From contig JACKEI010000001.1 of assembly GCA_020633075.1 (NCBI GenBank), positions 992,001-1,056,000 on the forward strand: a DNA stretch of 64,000 nucleotides, given 5' to 3'. This DNA comes from Sandaracinaceae bacterium (lineage in GTDB: Bacteria; Myxococcota_A; Polyangia; Polyangiales; Houyiibacteriaceae). Below the pieces are notes generated by a model. It did no database searches and was not told the origin of the DNA. It saw only the letters and a list, made by a program, of their open reading frames with translations. A program made the translations under genes and the position numbers. This document shows, one piece after another, positions 33,844 to 43,435 of the stretch (position 1 is its first letter; every line of letters begins with the position of its first letter).

Positions 33844-34778
33844 CACTTCGGCAACCTGTATTCGACAGAGAAGGGGAAGAAGACGGTCAGGCCGACCTGC
33901 ACCGTGGTCGCATTCGTGAAGGTGTTGCTGTCCGCGAGCCACGTGTTCGGGTCGTTGCGGGCGGCCCCGATGGCGACGTCCAGGTTCTCGTAGCGCTCCA
34001 GGTACATGTAGTTCCGGAACTCCGTGAAGATGGCGAGGTAGCGCGTGAGGAAGATGCGGATACCAAGGCCGATGTTGAAGGCCACGCGCCAGTCGTAGCT
34101 GAACTCGCGGACGGCCTGGTCGATGACCGGCACGGGGCGGGTGCGCATGAGGCCGACGCCGCCGACGATGTACGCGTCGTACTGGAAGATGAACTCCCGG
34201 AACATGTTGAACTTGCCGTAGAAGGGCACGTACGTGAAGTTCAGGTGCAGGCCCATCTGCCACTCCGTGATGGGCACGGCCAAGCGGGTGGAGCGGCGCA
34301 GGAAGAAGTTCAGGTCCGACTCGTTGGAGTCCAGGAACTGGTACCAGAGGAAGTTCACGCCAGCTGCCAGCACGTTGCTGAACCAGTAGTTCATGGCGAC
34401 GCCCACGGCGGGGTGGCTCACGTACGGGTCGTTCACGACGAACGCAGCGGAAGGCGCGAGCTCGAGCCGGTTGAGGCGCAACGCGTAGATCTGCTGGACC
34501 GCGTAGATCTCTTCCACGGCGACGGTGGGACGCTCTTCGGTGTCCTCCGCGGCCGCTTCGGGGGTGGCGGTCGCCTCGGGGGCGCCCCAGTCCGACAGAC
34601 TGCCGCCCGAGCCCGTGCCGCCCTCGTCCTCTTCCGGGTCTATCTCTTCCGGGATCGGTTCGGCCTCACCTTCGGTCTCCGTCTCGTCGAGACTGAAGTC
34701 CATTTGGGCGTGAGCGGATTCCCATTGAGGAACCAGCACGAACGCGCCCACCAGCAGGGCTAGATATCGCTTCGGCAT
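33843..34778 (-). CDS. Outer-membrane beta-barrel protein (first of an adjacent pair)
   Basis: 311 residues from ATG 34778, chosen because AAGGGA lies 6-8 nt upstream and a signal peptide follows at once (YLALLVGAFVLVPQWESAHAQ). An acidic linker (about 30-65) precedes a barrel with strands such as FVVNDPYVSHPAVGVAMNYWF, VPITEWQMGLHLNFTYVPFYG and LTRYLAIFTEFRNYMYLE, ending QVGLTVFFPFSVEYRLP. It is similar in plan to the next gene, with shared features such as FIPLRGKLSFF versus VPFYGKFNMF and FVDTDFYVFAGAA versus QYDAYIVGGVG, so they are probably ancient tandem paralogues. Confidence 0.85.
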   Translation of the reverse strand: MPKRYLALLVGAFVLVPQWESAHAQMDFSLDETETEGEAEPIPEEIDPEEDEGGTGSGGSLSDWGAPEATATPEAAAEDTEERPTVAVEEIYAVQQIYALRLNRLELAPSAAFVVNDPYVSHPAVGVAMNYWFSNVLAAGVNFLWYQFLDSNESDLNFFLRRSTRLAVPITEWQMGLHLNFTYVPFYGKFNMFREFIFQYDAYIVGGVGLMRTRPVPVIDQAVREFSYDWRVAFNIGLGIRIFLTRYLAIFTEFRNYMYLERYENLDVAIGAARNDPNTWLADSNTFTNATTVQVGLTVFFPFSVEYRLPK

Positions 34779-34933
34779 CGAGATCCCTTTCGCACCGAGC
34801 TTCGACCCGGGGGAGGCACTTGCTAAACGTCTGAAATTGCTCATGAATATCCACTCACAGCGACGCGGGCGACTATATCACGGGGCCTTGCGAACAATCA
34901 ACGCTTTCCTCGTGTTGGTCTCCCGAGGTGGTG

Positions 34934-36319
34934 TCAGCCAGGCTCGCCGGCTTCCGCGTTTTCGTTTTCTTCCGAGGGGTCCGGCTTCGAGAAGAGGGCC
35001 TCGACAAAGCTTCCTGCGTCGAACACACGGAGGTCTTCCATGCGCTCGCCCACGCCGACGAAACGCACCGGGATCCCATGCTGGTCCACGATCCCGAGGA
35101 CCACGCCGCCCTTGGCCGTGCCGTCCAGCTTGGTGAGCGCCACGCCCGACACGGACAAGGCCACGCCGAACTGGTTGGCCTGCTGCAGCGCGTTCTGTCC
35201 GGTGGTGGCGTCCAGCACCAGGAGCACCTCGTCGGCGTTGCGGCCGAGGGCCTTCTCCACGCTGCGCCCGACCTTCTTGATCTCTTCCATGAGGGGCGTC
35301 TTCGTGTGGAGGCGTCCCGCCGTGTCGCAGATCACCAAGTCGAAGCCCTCGTCGGCGCCGCGCTTGATGGCATCGAAGATGACGGCGCTCGGGTCCGCGC
35401 GGTCCTTGCCCTTGGCGACCTCGCACTTGGCACGGCGACCCCAGGCCTCCAGCTGCATCACGGCGGCCGCGCGGTAGGTGTCGCCGGCGACGAGCAGCAC
35501 CTTCTTACCTTCGTCCGCGTAGCGCGCGGCTAGCTTGCCGATGGTGGTGGTCTTGCCGACGCCGTTGACGCCCACGACCAGAATGACTGCCGGCGAGGCA
35601 GCGGGGAGGGCGAGGCCTCCGCTGGCGTTCCCGAGGATGCCCGCAGCCTCTTCGCGGAGGGCAGCCCACACCGCGTCGGCGTCGGCGAGCTCGTTGCGCT
35701 CGAGCCGGGCCTTGAGAGCGCCCAGGAGCTTCTGGGTCGTCGGGACGCCGAGGTCCGCCGTGATGAGAACCTCCTCGAGCTCGTCCAGCAGCGCGGGGTC
35801 GATCTCGGGCTTGCGGCGGAACACGCTCGCCAGGCGGGCGATGAAGCCCGAGCGGGTGCCCTTGAGGCTCTCCTTGATCGCGGCGCGGTCGTCATCGGAT
35901 GCGCCCTGCCGTGCGCCCGCTTGCGGCTTGGCGGCGACGACGGGCTTTGCGGCTGCGACAGGCTCTGCGGCGGGGGCCTCGGTCGAGGTGGCGGGGGCGC
36001 TCGTCGCCTCGTCCGCAGCGTCTTCGTCGCTCGCGGCAGGCTCGGCGGACTCGCCAGCGGCGGGAGCCGCGTCGGCGTCCGGCTTGCTCGGGCTGCGCTC
36101 GCCAGACGGCTCGCTCTTGCGCTCGGTCCCGCCCTTGGCCAGCGGCACCGGGCGCGTCGGCTCGATCTCCGCGCGTGCCTGAGCCTTGCCACCCTGTGGT
36201 AGCTCACGTCCACCGTCACCCTGGTCGGAGGGCAGCTCGGGCTTCGACTTGCGCGTCGCGAGCACGATGGCGACCAGCACGACGAGGATCACCACGATGA
36301 CGATTACGGTTGTGGACAT
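34934..36319 (-). CDS. ftsY: Signal recognition particle receptor FtsY
   Basis: 461 residues. A single N-terminal membrane helix (about 4-22, VIVIVVILVVLVAIVLA) anchors it, and a 120-residue acidic Ala/Pro/Glu-rich A domain follows. The NG domain has helices near LLDELEEVLITADLGV, then G1 GVNGVGKTTTIGKLA, GDTYRAAAVMQL, G3 DTAGR, ALTKLDGTAKGG and the closing GVGERMEDLRVFD. It docks ribosome-SRP complexes to the membrane as a GTPase partner of Ffh. The true membrane helix differs from E. coli FtsY, which lacks one, and resembles FtsY of other delta-type bacteria. Confidence 0.97.
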   Translation of the reverse strand: MSTTVIVIVVILVVLVAIVLATRKSKPELPSDQGDGGRELPQGGKAQARAEIEPTRPVPLAKGGTERKSEPSGERSPSKPDADAAPAAGESAEPAASDEDAADEATSAPATSTEAPAAEPVAAAKPVVAAKPQAGARQGASDDDRAAIKESLKGTRSGFIARLASVFRRKPEIDPALLDELEEVLITADLGVPTTQKLLGALKARLERNELADADAVWAALREEAAGILGNASGGLALPAASPAVILVVGVNGVGKTTTIGKLAARYADEGKKVLLVAGDTYRAAAVMQLEAWGRRAKCEVAKGKDRADPSAVIFDAIKRGADEGFDLVICDTAGRLHTKTPLMEEIKKVGRSVEKALGRNADEVLLVLDATTGQNALQQANQFGVALSVSGVALTKLDGTAKGGVVLGIVDQHGIPVRFVGVGERMEDLRVFDAGSFVEALFSKPDPSEENENAEAGEPG

Positions 36320-36406
36320 CAGTATTTCCAGGGGCTACGGGAGCACCGCCCTCGCGGGTGGGGGGTGACTATAGAGAGCCTTGGCGAGCGGCGTCAACGC
36401 TGTGCG

Positions 36407-38188
36407 TCAATCCCTCGCCTCGACGTTGGTCGCGGGCTCGGGAAGTGCCTCCACCAAGGCCGCCGCGGCTTCCTCGAGTGGAGGCAGGTCGGCGGCCTCT
36501 GGGTCGCGGGGGCCGTAGTACAGTCGGTCTGTGTGCTCGGCGAGGGCCGCGAGGGGGGCACGCTGGGCCTCGGGAGCGGACTCGGGGAGCTCTCGGTTGG
36601 TCGTGGTCTCGAACACGCGCTCCGACGACACGAAGAGCCGCCCGACCCTGCGGAACACGGACAGCGCGCGCGTCCTGTAGCTCTCTACGCGGACCACGAT
36701 GTCGGACCACTCGCCCCGGTGCGGGACATGGACCCGCTGATCGAGCTCGACGTAGCCGGCGCGCGCCACGCGCAGGCGGTACTCCCCGGCCGGCAGGCCT
36801 GCGAGAACGAAGCGGCCGTCCGCCCCGCTGACCGCCGCGCTCACCTCGGGATCGACGCTCTTCTCGTCCACGCGGGTCAGCGTCACCGTGGCTCCCGCCA
36901 GAGCGGTGTCGTTCTGGTGGTCCAAGACGACGCCGCCGAGCACGTCGTGGCGATGGCTCGCGAGCGTGCGTGCGCCGACCGTCACGCCGGGGGTGGACTG
37001 AGGGGCGCCGGCAGTGGTTCCCGCGGCCGTCCGCTCGCGCCTCCGGGCAAGCGCGAACGCCGCCGCAGAGAGGCCAACGGGCAGCAGCAGCCACAGCCAG
37101 TCCAGCGGGAGGGGGGAGCCCACGCGCAGCACCAGCGGGTCGGAGCTGCTCGGGCGGAGCCCCGGGGTCTCGGGTGCGAAGCGCGCCTCGAGCGTCCAAC
37201 GGGCGCCCTCGCGCTCGGCGGGGATGGTGAACGGCGCGCGGAAGCGGCCCTCGCGGTCGGTCGCGACCGTGAGCAGGTGCTCGCCCTCTGCGAAGATTCC
37301 GACCGCGCCACCCACCACCGTCCCGCGCGCATCGGTCAGCTCGCCGGTGACGACCGCCTCGTCGCCCGGGTCGAGCGTGTCGTCTTCCAGCGTGGCGGCG
37401 AGCTGAGTCGCGCGGGTTCGCACGATGGCCAGCTCTGCCCGAGCCGACGCGCGTCGAGCGTCGCCGCGGAACTCCACCACCCAGCGGCCCGGGCCGGGTG
37501 TGGCCTCTGGCACACCTTCGAGCGTGAAGAGCGCGTAGCCGTCCGTGTCCGTGCTGGCCTCCCCGTAGGCGCGCCCCAGCTCGTCACGCAGCTCGAGGGG
37601 CAGCGCGTCGCCCCCCGCGCTCGACTCGGCCAGCACCCGCACGCGCGTCTCGGGCGCGTCCAGGTCCAGCTCGCGCCCCGTCACATCCAGATCGAAGCGC
37701 AGCCGGACGTCCGCCAGGGTGGGGTCGACCGAGCGCTCGACGGTCGCGGCCAGGTGGTAGTCGTCCCCCGTGAAGGCGCACGTGAGGATGAAGGGGCTCG
37801 CGGCCCACTCGACGGAGAGGGTGAACTCGCCGCGGGCGTCGGTCGAAACGAGCTGTGTGCCGAAGACCCCTGGCGGCACGGCGGCGCTGTCCGCGGTGTC
37901 GGCGGGGCGCGTGGTGACCTGCACCTCGCGGTGGGGGAGGGCCTGGCCGAGGTCGTCGCGCAGCACTCCCAGCACCAGGACGCTCGCGCCCGCGCGCTCG
38001 GCGGCCAGGTCGATGCGGGTCTCCGCGAGCACGCGCACCTGGGTCTGCGCCGCTCCCTCCGCGGACCACGCGAGCGAGAGGCCGACGCCCATCAGCAGGC
38101 CCAGCACGCCGACCAACCCTTGCTTCAGCTCGACGTGGACGCGCCCTGGCACGCCCGCACCCTGCCTCGAAACGCCGCCGCGTCGCAA
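36407..38188 (-). CDS. Membrane protein with Ig-like and carboxypeptidase-regulatory-like domains
   Basis: 593 residues. A signal-like segment (about 22-45) is followed by three beta-sandwich units, each with a VLGVLRDDLGQALPHREVQV or VVTGELTDARGTVVGGAVGI type strand pair (transthyretin/CarboxypepD_reg or Big-like). A membrane helix follows near residues 372-392 (LDWLWLLLPVGLSAAAFAL). The cytoplasmic part carries another CarboxypepD_reg domain (LGGVVLDHQNDTALAGATVTL, FVLAGLPAGEYRLRVARAGY). Proteins of this design accompany MoxR-DUF58-type operons in Myxococcota, but none are adjacent here. The start is TTG near 38188 or GTG near 38152. Confidence 0.75.
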   Translation of the reverse strand: MRRGGVSRQGAGVPGRVHVELKQGLVGVLGLLMGVGLSLAWSAEGAAQTQVRVLAETRIDLAAERAGASVLVLGVLRDDLGQALPHREVQVTTRPADTADSAAVPPGVFGTQLVSTDARGEFTLSVEWAASPFILTCAFTGDDYHLAATVERSVDPTLADVRLRFDLDVTGRELDLDAPETRVRVLAESSAGGDALPLELRDELGRAYGEASTDTDGYALFTLEGVPEATPGPGRWVVEFRGDARRASARAELAIVRTRATQLAATLEDDTLDPGDEAVVTGELTDARGTVVGGAVGIFAEGEHLLTVATDREGRFRAPFTIPAEREGARWTLEARFAPETPGLRPSSSDPLVLRVGSPLPLDWLWLLLPVGLSAAAFALARRRERTAAGTTAGAPQSTPGVTVGARTLASHRHDVLGGVVLDHQNDTALAGATVTLTRVDEKSVDPEVSAAVSGADGRFVLAGLPAGEYRLRVARAGYVELDQRVHVPHRGEWSDIVVRVESYRTRALSVFRRVGRLFVSSERVFETTTNRELPESAPEAQRAPLAALAEHTDRLYYGPRDPEAADLPPLEEAAAALVEALPEPATNVEARD

Positions 38189-38350
38189 GCGCGCTCGCAG
38201 TCCGCCGCTTGGCCCGCGCTCGCGATCCCGTGACGACTTGCCGCGCGGCGAGCGAAGCCACAGGGGAACACTCTGCCGTCGCGCGGGTCGCGCGGGGGTC
38301 TACCGCTAGGACCCGTCGCTCGGCCGAGACGGCTCTGTTAGGCTGCCGCC

Positions 38351-39259
38351 ATGATGCAGCCAGCGGTGGAAGAGCGACGGGTGCGGTCCTTCGACGGAAC
38401 CGACATTGCGTATCACACGGTGGGGCAGGGGCGCCCCGTGCTGCTCTGCAACGGGCTCGGGGGCAGCTGGGTCGCCTGGACACACCAGATCCGCTACCTG
38501 TCGGACCGCTACCGCTTCATCTCGTGGGACTATCGGGGCCTCTACCGGTCAGGGCCGCCCGCCACGCCTGGGGCACTGCAGATCGACGCCCACGCGCGCG
38601 ACGGGCTCGCCGTGCTGGACGCCGAGGGGGTGGAGAGCGCGGCGCTGCTGGGGTGGTCCATGGGTGTGCAGGTCGCCCTCGAGACCTTCAACCTGGCGCA
38701 GGAGCGTGTGTCCAACATGACGTTGCTCAACGGCGTCTCGGGGCAGATCTACGAGTCGGTCATGAACCTGGGGTTCATGGACAAGGTGGTGCCCCCCACG
38801 CTGCGGGCCCTGGGCGGGGCGCCGCGCATGGTCGAGGCCGTGGTGCGCCAGGCGGTCGGCTTCCCCGGCACCGTGCAGCTCGCCAAGGCCTTGGGGCTGG
38901 CCGCGCCGACGCTGGACGAGGACATCTTTCGGGCGCTGGCCGCGTCGTTCAAGGGCCTGGACATGGGCGTGTACCTGCGCCTCCTGGAGCTGCTGGGGGA
39001 GCACGACGCGACGCCGCTGCTGCCGCGCGTGGACGTGCCCGTGCTGGTCGTGGCGGGGGACCGCGACGTGATGACGCCGCGCGCGGCCGCCGCCAGAATG
39101 GCCGCGTCCATTCCGGGCGCGGAGCTGATGGTCATCCCCGGCGCCACGCACTACGCTGCGGTCGAGTACCCGGAGCTGGTGAACCTGCGCTTGGAGAAGT
39201 TCTGGCTGGAGCGCGGATACGCGGCCGCGTCGTCGGGCCTGAGCGCCGCCGCGCGATGA
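38351..39259 (+). CDS. Alpha/beta-hydrolase
   Basis: 302 residues, classical fold: oxyanion region CNGLGGSWVAWTHQIRYL, nucleophile elbow ALLGWSMGVQVALE (Ser of GWSMG), acid VLVVAGDRDVMTP, and His in PGATHYAAVEYP. It has no signal peptide, so it acts in the cytoplasm. Substrate unknown; esterase, haloperoxidase-like or lactonase activities are all possible. It opens a run of eight genes whose ends mostly overlap; the following lipoprotein gene starts within its stop (ATGA). Confidence 0.92.
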   Translation: MMQPAVEERRVRSFDGTDIAYHTVGQGRPVLLCNGLGGSWVAWTHQIRYLSDRYRFISWDYRGLYRSGPPATPGALQIDAHARDGLAVLDAEGVESAALLGWSMGVQVALETFNLAQERVSNMTLLNGVSGQIYESVMNLGFMDKVVPPTLRALGGAPRMVEAVVRQAVGFPGTVQLAKALGLAAPTLDEDIFRALAASFKGLDMGVYLRLLELLGEHDATPLLPRVDVPVLVVAGDRDVMTPRAAAARMAASIPGAELMVIPGATHYAAVEYPELVNLRLEKFWLERGYAAASSGLSAAAR

Positions 39260-39864
39260 CGGGGCGCGCGCCCAAGACGCTCGTTGCGGCCCTCGCAGCG
39301 GTGCTGGTCTGCGCCAGCTGCACCGAGGTCCCCGCGGACGCGCCGCCGCCCTCGCGCGCCGAGCAGCTCCGTCAGCGTGGGGCCGAGCTGGTGCAGGGGC
39401 GCACGCCTGCGCCACCCGTGGAGGTCTCCGGCGAGCCACTGAGCGCGCCGGAGCGAGCGGACGTCGTCGCCTTGGGCGAGCTCGTGGCGGCGCCTGTGGA
39501 CCCGGTCGACGCCGCTCTGCCGGCGGTCGACGACGCCGTCGAGCGCGACCTGCCCGTCCGCGCGGCCGAGCTGCTGCGCGCCACGGCCCTTCCGGCGGCC
39601 CGCGAGCTGGTGGCAACCGCCGAGGCGATCGAGCCCACCACGGACCTGGGGGTCGCCCTGCGTCGTCAGTGGCTCGCCGCCCAGAGGCAGCGCGTGGCCG
39701 CCCTCGAGGCCTACGCGGCCGCGCTCGAGCGCGGAATCGTCGAGGACCTGGTGCTGGCGGACGCGCTCCGCGATCAGCGACTCGCCGCCACGGCCCTGTC
39801 GGCAGCGCGCGAGGCCTATGCAGCCGCGCAACGTCGCATTGACGCATCCGCGGAAGGTGAGTAA
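39256..39864 (+). CDS. Predicted lipoprotein, Ala/Glu-rich helical
   Basis: 202 residues. The signal peptide [14 protein letters not shown] places a Cys at the end of a hydrophobic core with Ala-Ser before it, an acceptable though imperfect lipobox. The mature protein is Pro-rich at first, then helical and Ala/Arg/Glu-rich ([24 protein letters not shown]), suggesting a coiled coil. No family recognised. It sits between a hydrolase gene and trpG, overlapping the first by 4 bp and separated from the second by 10 bp. Confidence 0.65.
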   Translation: MTGRAPKTLVAALAAVLVCASCTEVPADAPPPSRAEQLRQRGAELVQGRTPAPPVEVSGEPLSAPERADVVALGELVAAPVDPVDAALPAVDDAVERDLPVRAAELLRATALPAARELVATAEAIEPTTDLGVALRRQWLAAQRQRVAALEAYAAALERGIVEDLVLADALRDQRLAATALSAAREAYAAAQRRIDASAEGE

Positions 39865-39874
39865 CCCCACCATC

Positions 39875-40465
39875 ATGGCGATCCTCGTCGTCGACAACTA
39901 CGACTCCTTTACGTACAACCTGGTCCAGTACCTGCGCGAGCTGGGGGCCGTGGTCACCGTGCAGCGCAACGACGAGATCGACCTCGAGGGAGTGCGCGCC
40001 CTCGCACCCGAGGGGGTGCTCATCAGCCCGGGGCCCGGGACCCCCGACGACGCGGGGGTGAGCAACGACATCCTCGCGCACCTGGCGGAGACGCTCCCGG
40101 TGTTTGGGGTGTGCCTGGGGCATCAGGCCATCGGGCAGCACTACGGCGCGCGCGTCGTGCGGGCCGGCAGGCTCATGCACGGCCGGACGTCCCCCATCCT
40201 GCACGAGGGGCTCGGCGTGTTCCGGGGTCTGCCCAGCCCGTTCACGGCCACCCGCTATCACTCTCTCTTGGTGGACCCGGCCACGGTCCCGGACACCCTC
40301 GAGATCACCGCCCGCACGGCCGAGGGTGAGATCATGGGGCTCCGCCACCGGGTGCACCCTGTGGAGGGCGTACAGTTCCACCCCGAGTCCTTCCTCACGG
40401 AGCACGGGCACGCGCTGCTCCGCAACTGGCTCGAGCGGCTGCCGGCTGGAGGGCGCGGCGCGTGA
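39875..40465 (+). CDS. trpG: Anthranilate synthase component II (glutamine amidotransferase)
   Basis: 196 residues from ATG 39875. Supplies ammonia from glutamine to TrpE. The class I amidotransferase triad is visible: the Cys in [11 protein letters not shown] and His/Glu in [30 protein letters not shown] is the family's N-terminal mark. The protein could also serve PabB. Its natural partner trpE is about 25 kb away. The stop overlaps trpD (GTGA). Confidence 0.96.
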   Translation: MAILVVDNYDSFTYNLVQYLRELGAVVTVQRNDEIDLEGVRALAPEGVLISPGPGTPDDAGVSNDILAHLAETLPVFGVCLGHQAIGQHYGARVVRAGRLMHGRTSPILHEGLGVFRGLPSPFTATRYHSLLVDPATVPDTLEITARTAEGEIMGLRHRVHPVEGVQFHPESFLTEHGHALLRNWLERLPAGGRGA

Positions 40466-41508
40466 GCGACGACCCGCAGTCCCTGCGAGCGACCATCGCG
40501 CGCGTGGTGGAGGGAGCGGACCTCTCGGCTCCGGCCATGGAGCACGCCATGGAGCAGGTGCTCGCCGGCGCGGCGTCGCCCGTGCAGATCGCGGCCCTGG
40601 CCGTGGCGCTGCGCATGAAGGGGGAGACCACCGAGGAGATCGCGGCTGCCGCCCGCGTCATGCGTCGGCGGTGCGAGATGAGCGTGCTGGATGTGGACGG
40701 TCCGGTGCTGGACACCTGCGGCACGGGTGGGGACGGCCTCGACACCTTCAACATCTCCACCGTCACGGCCATCGTGGCTGCGGCGGCCGGCGTCCGCGTG
40801 GCCAAGCACGGCAACCGCGCCGCTTCCAGCCGCGCGGGCAGCGCCGACGTCCTCGAGGCGCTCGGCGTGTGCATCGACCTCGACGCTGCGCAGGTGGTGC
40901 GCTGCGTGCGCGAGATCGGCCTCGGCTTTCTCTTCGCCCGGCAGCGCCACGCCGCGCTGCGCCACGCCGCGCCCGTGCGGCAGGAGCTGGGGCTGCGCAC
41001 CTTCTTCAACCTGCTGGGGCCGCTCACCAACCCGGCGGGAGCCACGCACCAGGTCGTAGGCGTCTACGATCCTGGGCGCGTACGGCAGCTCGCGGAGGTG
41101 CTCGGGCTGCTGGGCTCCAAGGCCGCGTGGGTGGTGCACGGGCACGGCGGCATCGACGAGCTCTCCACCTCCGGTCCCACGCAGGTCGCCGAGCTGCGCG
41201 ACGGTCTGGTCCGTGAGTGGGTCGTGAGCCCGGCGGACTTCGGGCTCGAGCCTGCGCCGCTCGAGGCGCTCGTGGGCGGGGACGCCGCCACCAACGCCGA
41301 CATCGCGCGCGCCGTGCTCGCGGGCGAAGCCGGGCCACGCCGCACGGCGGTGCTCCTGAACGCGGGCGCGTCCCTGTGCGTCGCGGGGCTGGCCGGCTCT
41401 CCCAGAGAGGGCGCCGAGCGCGCTGCCGCCGCCATCGACAGCGGTCTCGCCACGGCGAAGCTCGCCGAGTGGGTCGCGCTCACCCAAGCCTTGCGAGCGT
41501 CTGCGTGA
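40462..41508 (+). CDS. trpD: Anthranilate phosphoribosyltransferase
   Basis: 348 residues from GTG. Transfers phosphoribose from PRPP to anthranilate. Diagnostic sequences are the PRPP-loop [20 protein letters not shown], the [21 protein letters not shown] stretch, and [19 protein letters not shown]. Both ends overlap neighbours (GTGA with trpG, GTGA with trpC), so translation of the three should be coupled. No leader peptide or attenuator is visible before trpG, which is consistent with transcription from the upstream hydrolase promoter. Confidence 0.97.
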   Translation: MSDDPQSLRATIARVVEGADLSAPAMEHAMEQVLAGAASPVQIAALAVALRMKGETTEEIAAAARVMRRRCEMSVLDVDGPVLDTCGTGGDGLDTFNISTVTAIVAAAAGVRVAKHGNRAASSRAGSADVLEALGVCIDLDAAQVVRCVREIGLGFLFARQRHAALRHAAPVRQELGLRTFFNLLGPLTNPAGATHQVVGVYDPGRVRQLAEVLGLLGSKAAWVVHGHGGIDELSTSGPTQVAELRDGLVREWVVSPADFGLEPAPLEALVGGDAATNADIARAVLAGEAGPRRTAVLLNAGASLCVAGLAGSPREGAERAAAAIDSGLATAKLAEWVALTQALRASA

Positions 41509-42371
41509 CCGGTACGGACGCGCGCGCGGGCCTCGGCGCGGTGCCCCACGGCGGGGCGCCTCGTCGCGCGTACCTGGACGAGATCCTGGCCCGCAAGCGT
41601 GTGGAGGTGGGGCGTCGCCTGCGCCACCAAGGGGCCCTCGCGCGCGTCGCTGCGGAGCTGCCGCTGGACGCGGAGCGCGGCCGCCGTGCGCTCGCGGCGC
41701 TGCGCCGCCCCGCCGGTCAGTCGCGCCCCGGCATCATCGCCGAGATCAAGTTCAAGAGCCCCAGCGTCGGGTCCATTCGGCCCCCCGCGCCGGGCACCGC
41801 GGCCGCGCTAGCGCAGGCATATCAGCGCGGGGGCGCCGCGGCGGTGAGCGTCCTGGCGGACGGTCCCGGCTTCGGGGGCTCGCCGCTCACGGTGCGGCGC
41901 GTCGCTCGAGCCTGCAGCGCGCCCGTGTTGTTCAAGGAGTTCGTGCTCCACCCGCTGCAAGTGGAGCTGGCGCGCGTGTGCGGGGCGTCCATGGTGTTGC
42001 TGCTGGTGCGGGCGCACGCCCTCGGGCCGCTGCAGAGCCTGTGTGACGATGTCCGCCGCGCGGGCATGGAGCCGGTGGTGGAGGCTGCAGACGAAGAGGA
42101 GCTCGCCGTCGCGCTGCGGACGGACGCCACCTTGGTCGGCGTCAACGCCCGCGACCTGCGCACCTTCGACGTGGACATGGAGCGCGCCGCCCGTTGCCTG
42201 GACCAGGTGGATGCGTCGCGCGTGGCCATCTTCATGAGCGGCATCCGCACGCCGACTGACTTCGCGCGGCTCGGCGGCACACGCGCCGACGCTGCGCTCA
42301 TCGGCGAAGGCCTGATGCGCTGCGAGGACCCGGCCGCGGGCGTGCGCGCAATGTTGGAGACGACCATATGA
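41505..42371 (+). CDS. trpC: Indole-3-glycerol-phosphate synthase
   Basis: 288 residues from GTG 41505. TIM-barrel enzyme that converts CdRP to indole-3-glycerol phosphate. Recognised by YLDEILARKRVEV, IIAEIKFKSPSVGSI with catalytic Glu and Lys, AVSVLADGPGFGGS, PVLFKEFVLHP, LVGVNARDLRTFDVD and MSGIRTPTDF near the end. The open frame extends upstream inside trpD, but that is a shadow. The window has no trpF, trpB or trpA, so the pathway is scattered in this genome. The stop overlaps the epimerase start (ATGA). Confidence 0.96.
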   Translation: MTGTDARAGLGAVPHGGAPRRAYLDEILARKRVEVGRRLRHQGALARVAAELPLDAERGRRALAALRRPAGQSRPGIIAEIKFKSPSVGSIRPPAPGTAAALAQAYQRGGAAAVSVLADGPGFGGSPLTVRRVARACSAPVLFKEFVLHPLQVELARVCGASMVLLLVRAHALGPLQSLCDDVRRAGMEPVVEAADEEELAVALRTDATLVGVNARDLRTFDVDMERAARCLDQVDASRVAIFMSGIRTPTDFARLGGTRADAALIGEGLMRCEDPAAGVRAMLETTI

Positions 42372-43435
42372 AGACGCTCTTGGTGACTGGCGCAAAGGGA
42401 ACGGTCGGTAGCTACGTGACCGGCCTCGCGGAGGCCTCGGGGTTTCGGGTCATCGCCACCGACATCACGCGCTCTGGCGTGCGGTCACCCGTGCGCGGCG
42501 AGGTGCGCGTCGCCGACCTGCGCGACCCGAGCGCGCTCGACGCCCTCGTGAAGGGCTGCGACGCCATCATCCACACCGCCGCGCAGCTGGACGCAGGCGC
42601 CGACTCGGCCGAGCTGTCGCGCACCAACACGGACGCGGTGGCGAGCCTGTACGAGGCGGCCACGCGCGCGGGCGTCCAGCGCTTCGTGCAGGTCTCGAAC
42701 GCGACCCTGTATGCGTCCAAGCCCGGCGGGGGCCCGCTCGACGAGGACAGCGAGATCGCGCCCCGGGGGCCGTTCGGCATGAGCAAGCGCGCCGCGGAGA
42801 CCTACCTGCTCGGTCAGCACGGGGACGGGCCGGCGGTGACCGTGCTGCGCGCCGCGCCCATCTACGGTCGGCGTGGCCGCCACTTCGCCGCCAGCTTGCT
42901 CGCGGTCGGGCCGCTCGTGCGCCTCGCCTCGCCCGTGGTGCCTCGCTTCGGGGGTGGGCCGCGCGGTACCATGGTGCACGCCGAGGACGTCGCGCGGGCG
43001 GCGCTCCACCTGCTCCCCCGCGCCGAGGCGGCCGGGGAGGTCTACAACGTCAGCGACGGAGACGAGATGACGCTCGGCGCGCGGCTGGGGATCACCTTCG
43101 ACGCCTACGGTCTCACCACGGTGTCCCTCGGGGACGCGCCCGAGGCGCTCTACCGCCTGCTGGGCAAGCTCTTTCAGCAGCCTGGCGCGCACCAGGGAGC
43201 CGACGTCGCGGCTCTCGCGGCCTGGAAGGCCGTGGTCATGCGCCACGGCATCAAGCCCGCGCTGCGCCCGCGCTTGGACGTGGAGCACATGACGCTGCTC
43301 TACGAAGACCTGGTGGTCGACGCCAGCAAGCTCGCGGCCACGGGCTTCTCGCCGCGCCACGCCAGCTTCGAGACCGGCTGGCGTGACGTGCTTCGCTGGT
43401 ACCAGGCCGAGGAGTGGGTCCCCCGCTATGGCTGA
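42368..43435 (+). CDS. NAD(P)-dependent epimerase/dehydratase-like protein with altered active site
   Basis: 355 residues of extended SDR type. Rossmann motif VTGAKGTVGSYV at the start, DLRDPSALDALVKGCDAIIHTAA, and ALYASK-like strand VSNATLYASKPGG. The catalytic YxxxK motif reads FGMSK (PFGMSKRAAE): codon TTC gives Phe where Tyr is expected, so classic hydride-transfer catalysis is doubtful. It may be a binding or regulatory atypical SDR. The C-terminal region has EVYNVSDGDEMTLG, as in 3-beta-HSD-like members. It lies between trpC and a lipase-like gene, overlapping both. Confidence 0.88.
   Translation: MKTLLVTGAKGTVGSYVTGLAEASGFRVIATDITRSGVRSPVRGEVRVADLRDPSALDALVKGCDAIIHTAAQLDAGADSAELSRTNTDAVASLYEAATRAGVQRFVQVSNATLYASKPGGGPLDEDSEIAPRGPFGMSKRAAETYLLGQHGDGPAVTVLRAAPIYGRRGRHFAASLLAVGPLVRLASPVVPRFGGGPRGTMVHAEDVARAALHLLPRAEAAGEVYNVSDGDEMTLGARLGITFDAYGLTTVSLGDAPEALYRLLGKLFQQPGAHQGADVAALAAWKAVVMRHGIKPALRPRLDVEHMTLLYEDLVVDASKLAATGFSPRHASFETGWRDVLRWYQAEEWVPRYG

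Noticed and set aside
32923..34263. Longer version of the second barrel gene (446 codons)
   Set aside because: The extra part is a shadow of the upstream barrel gene; a clear signal peptide starts at ATG 33843.
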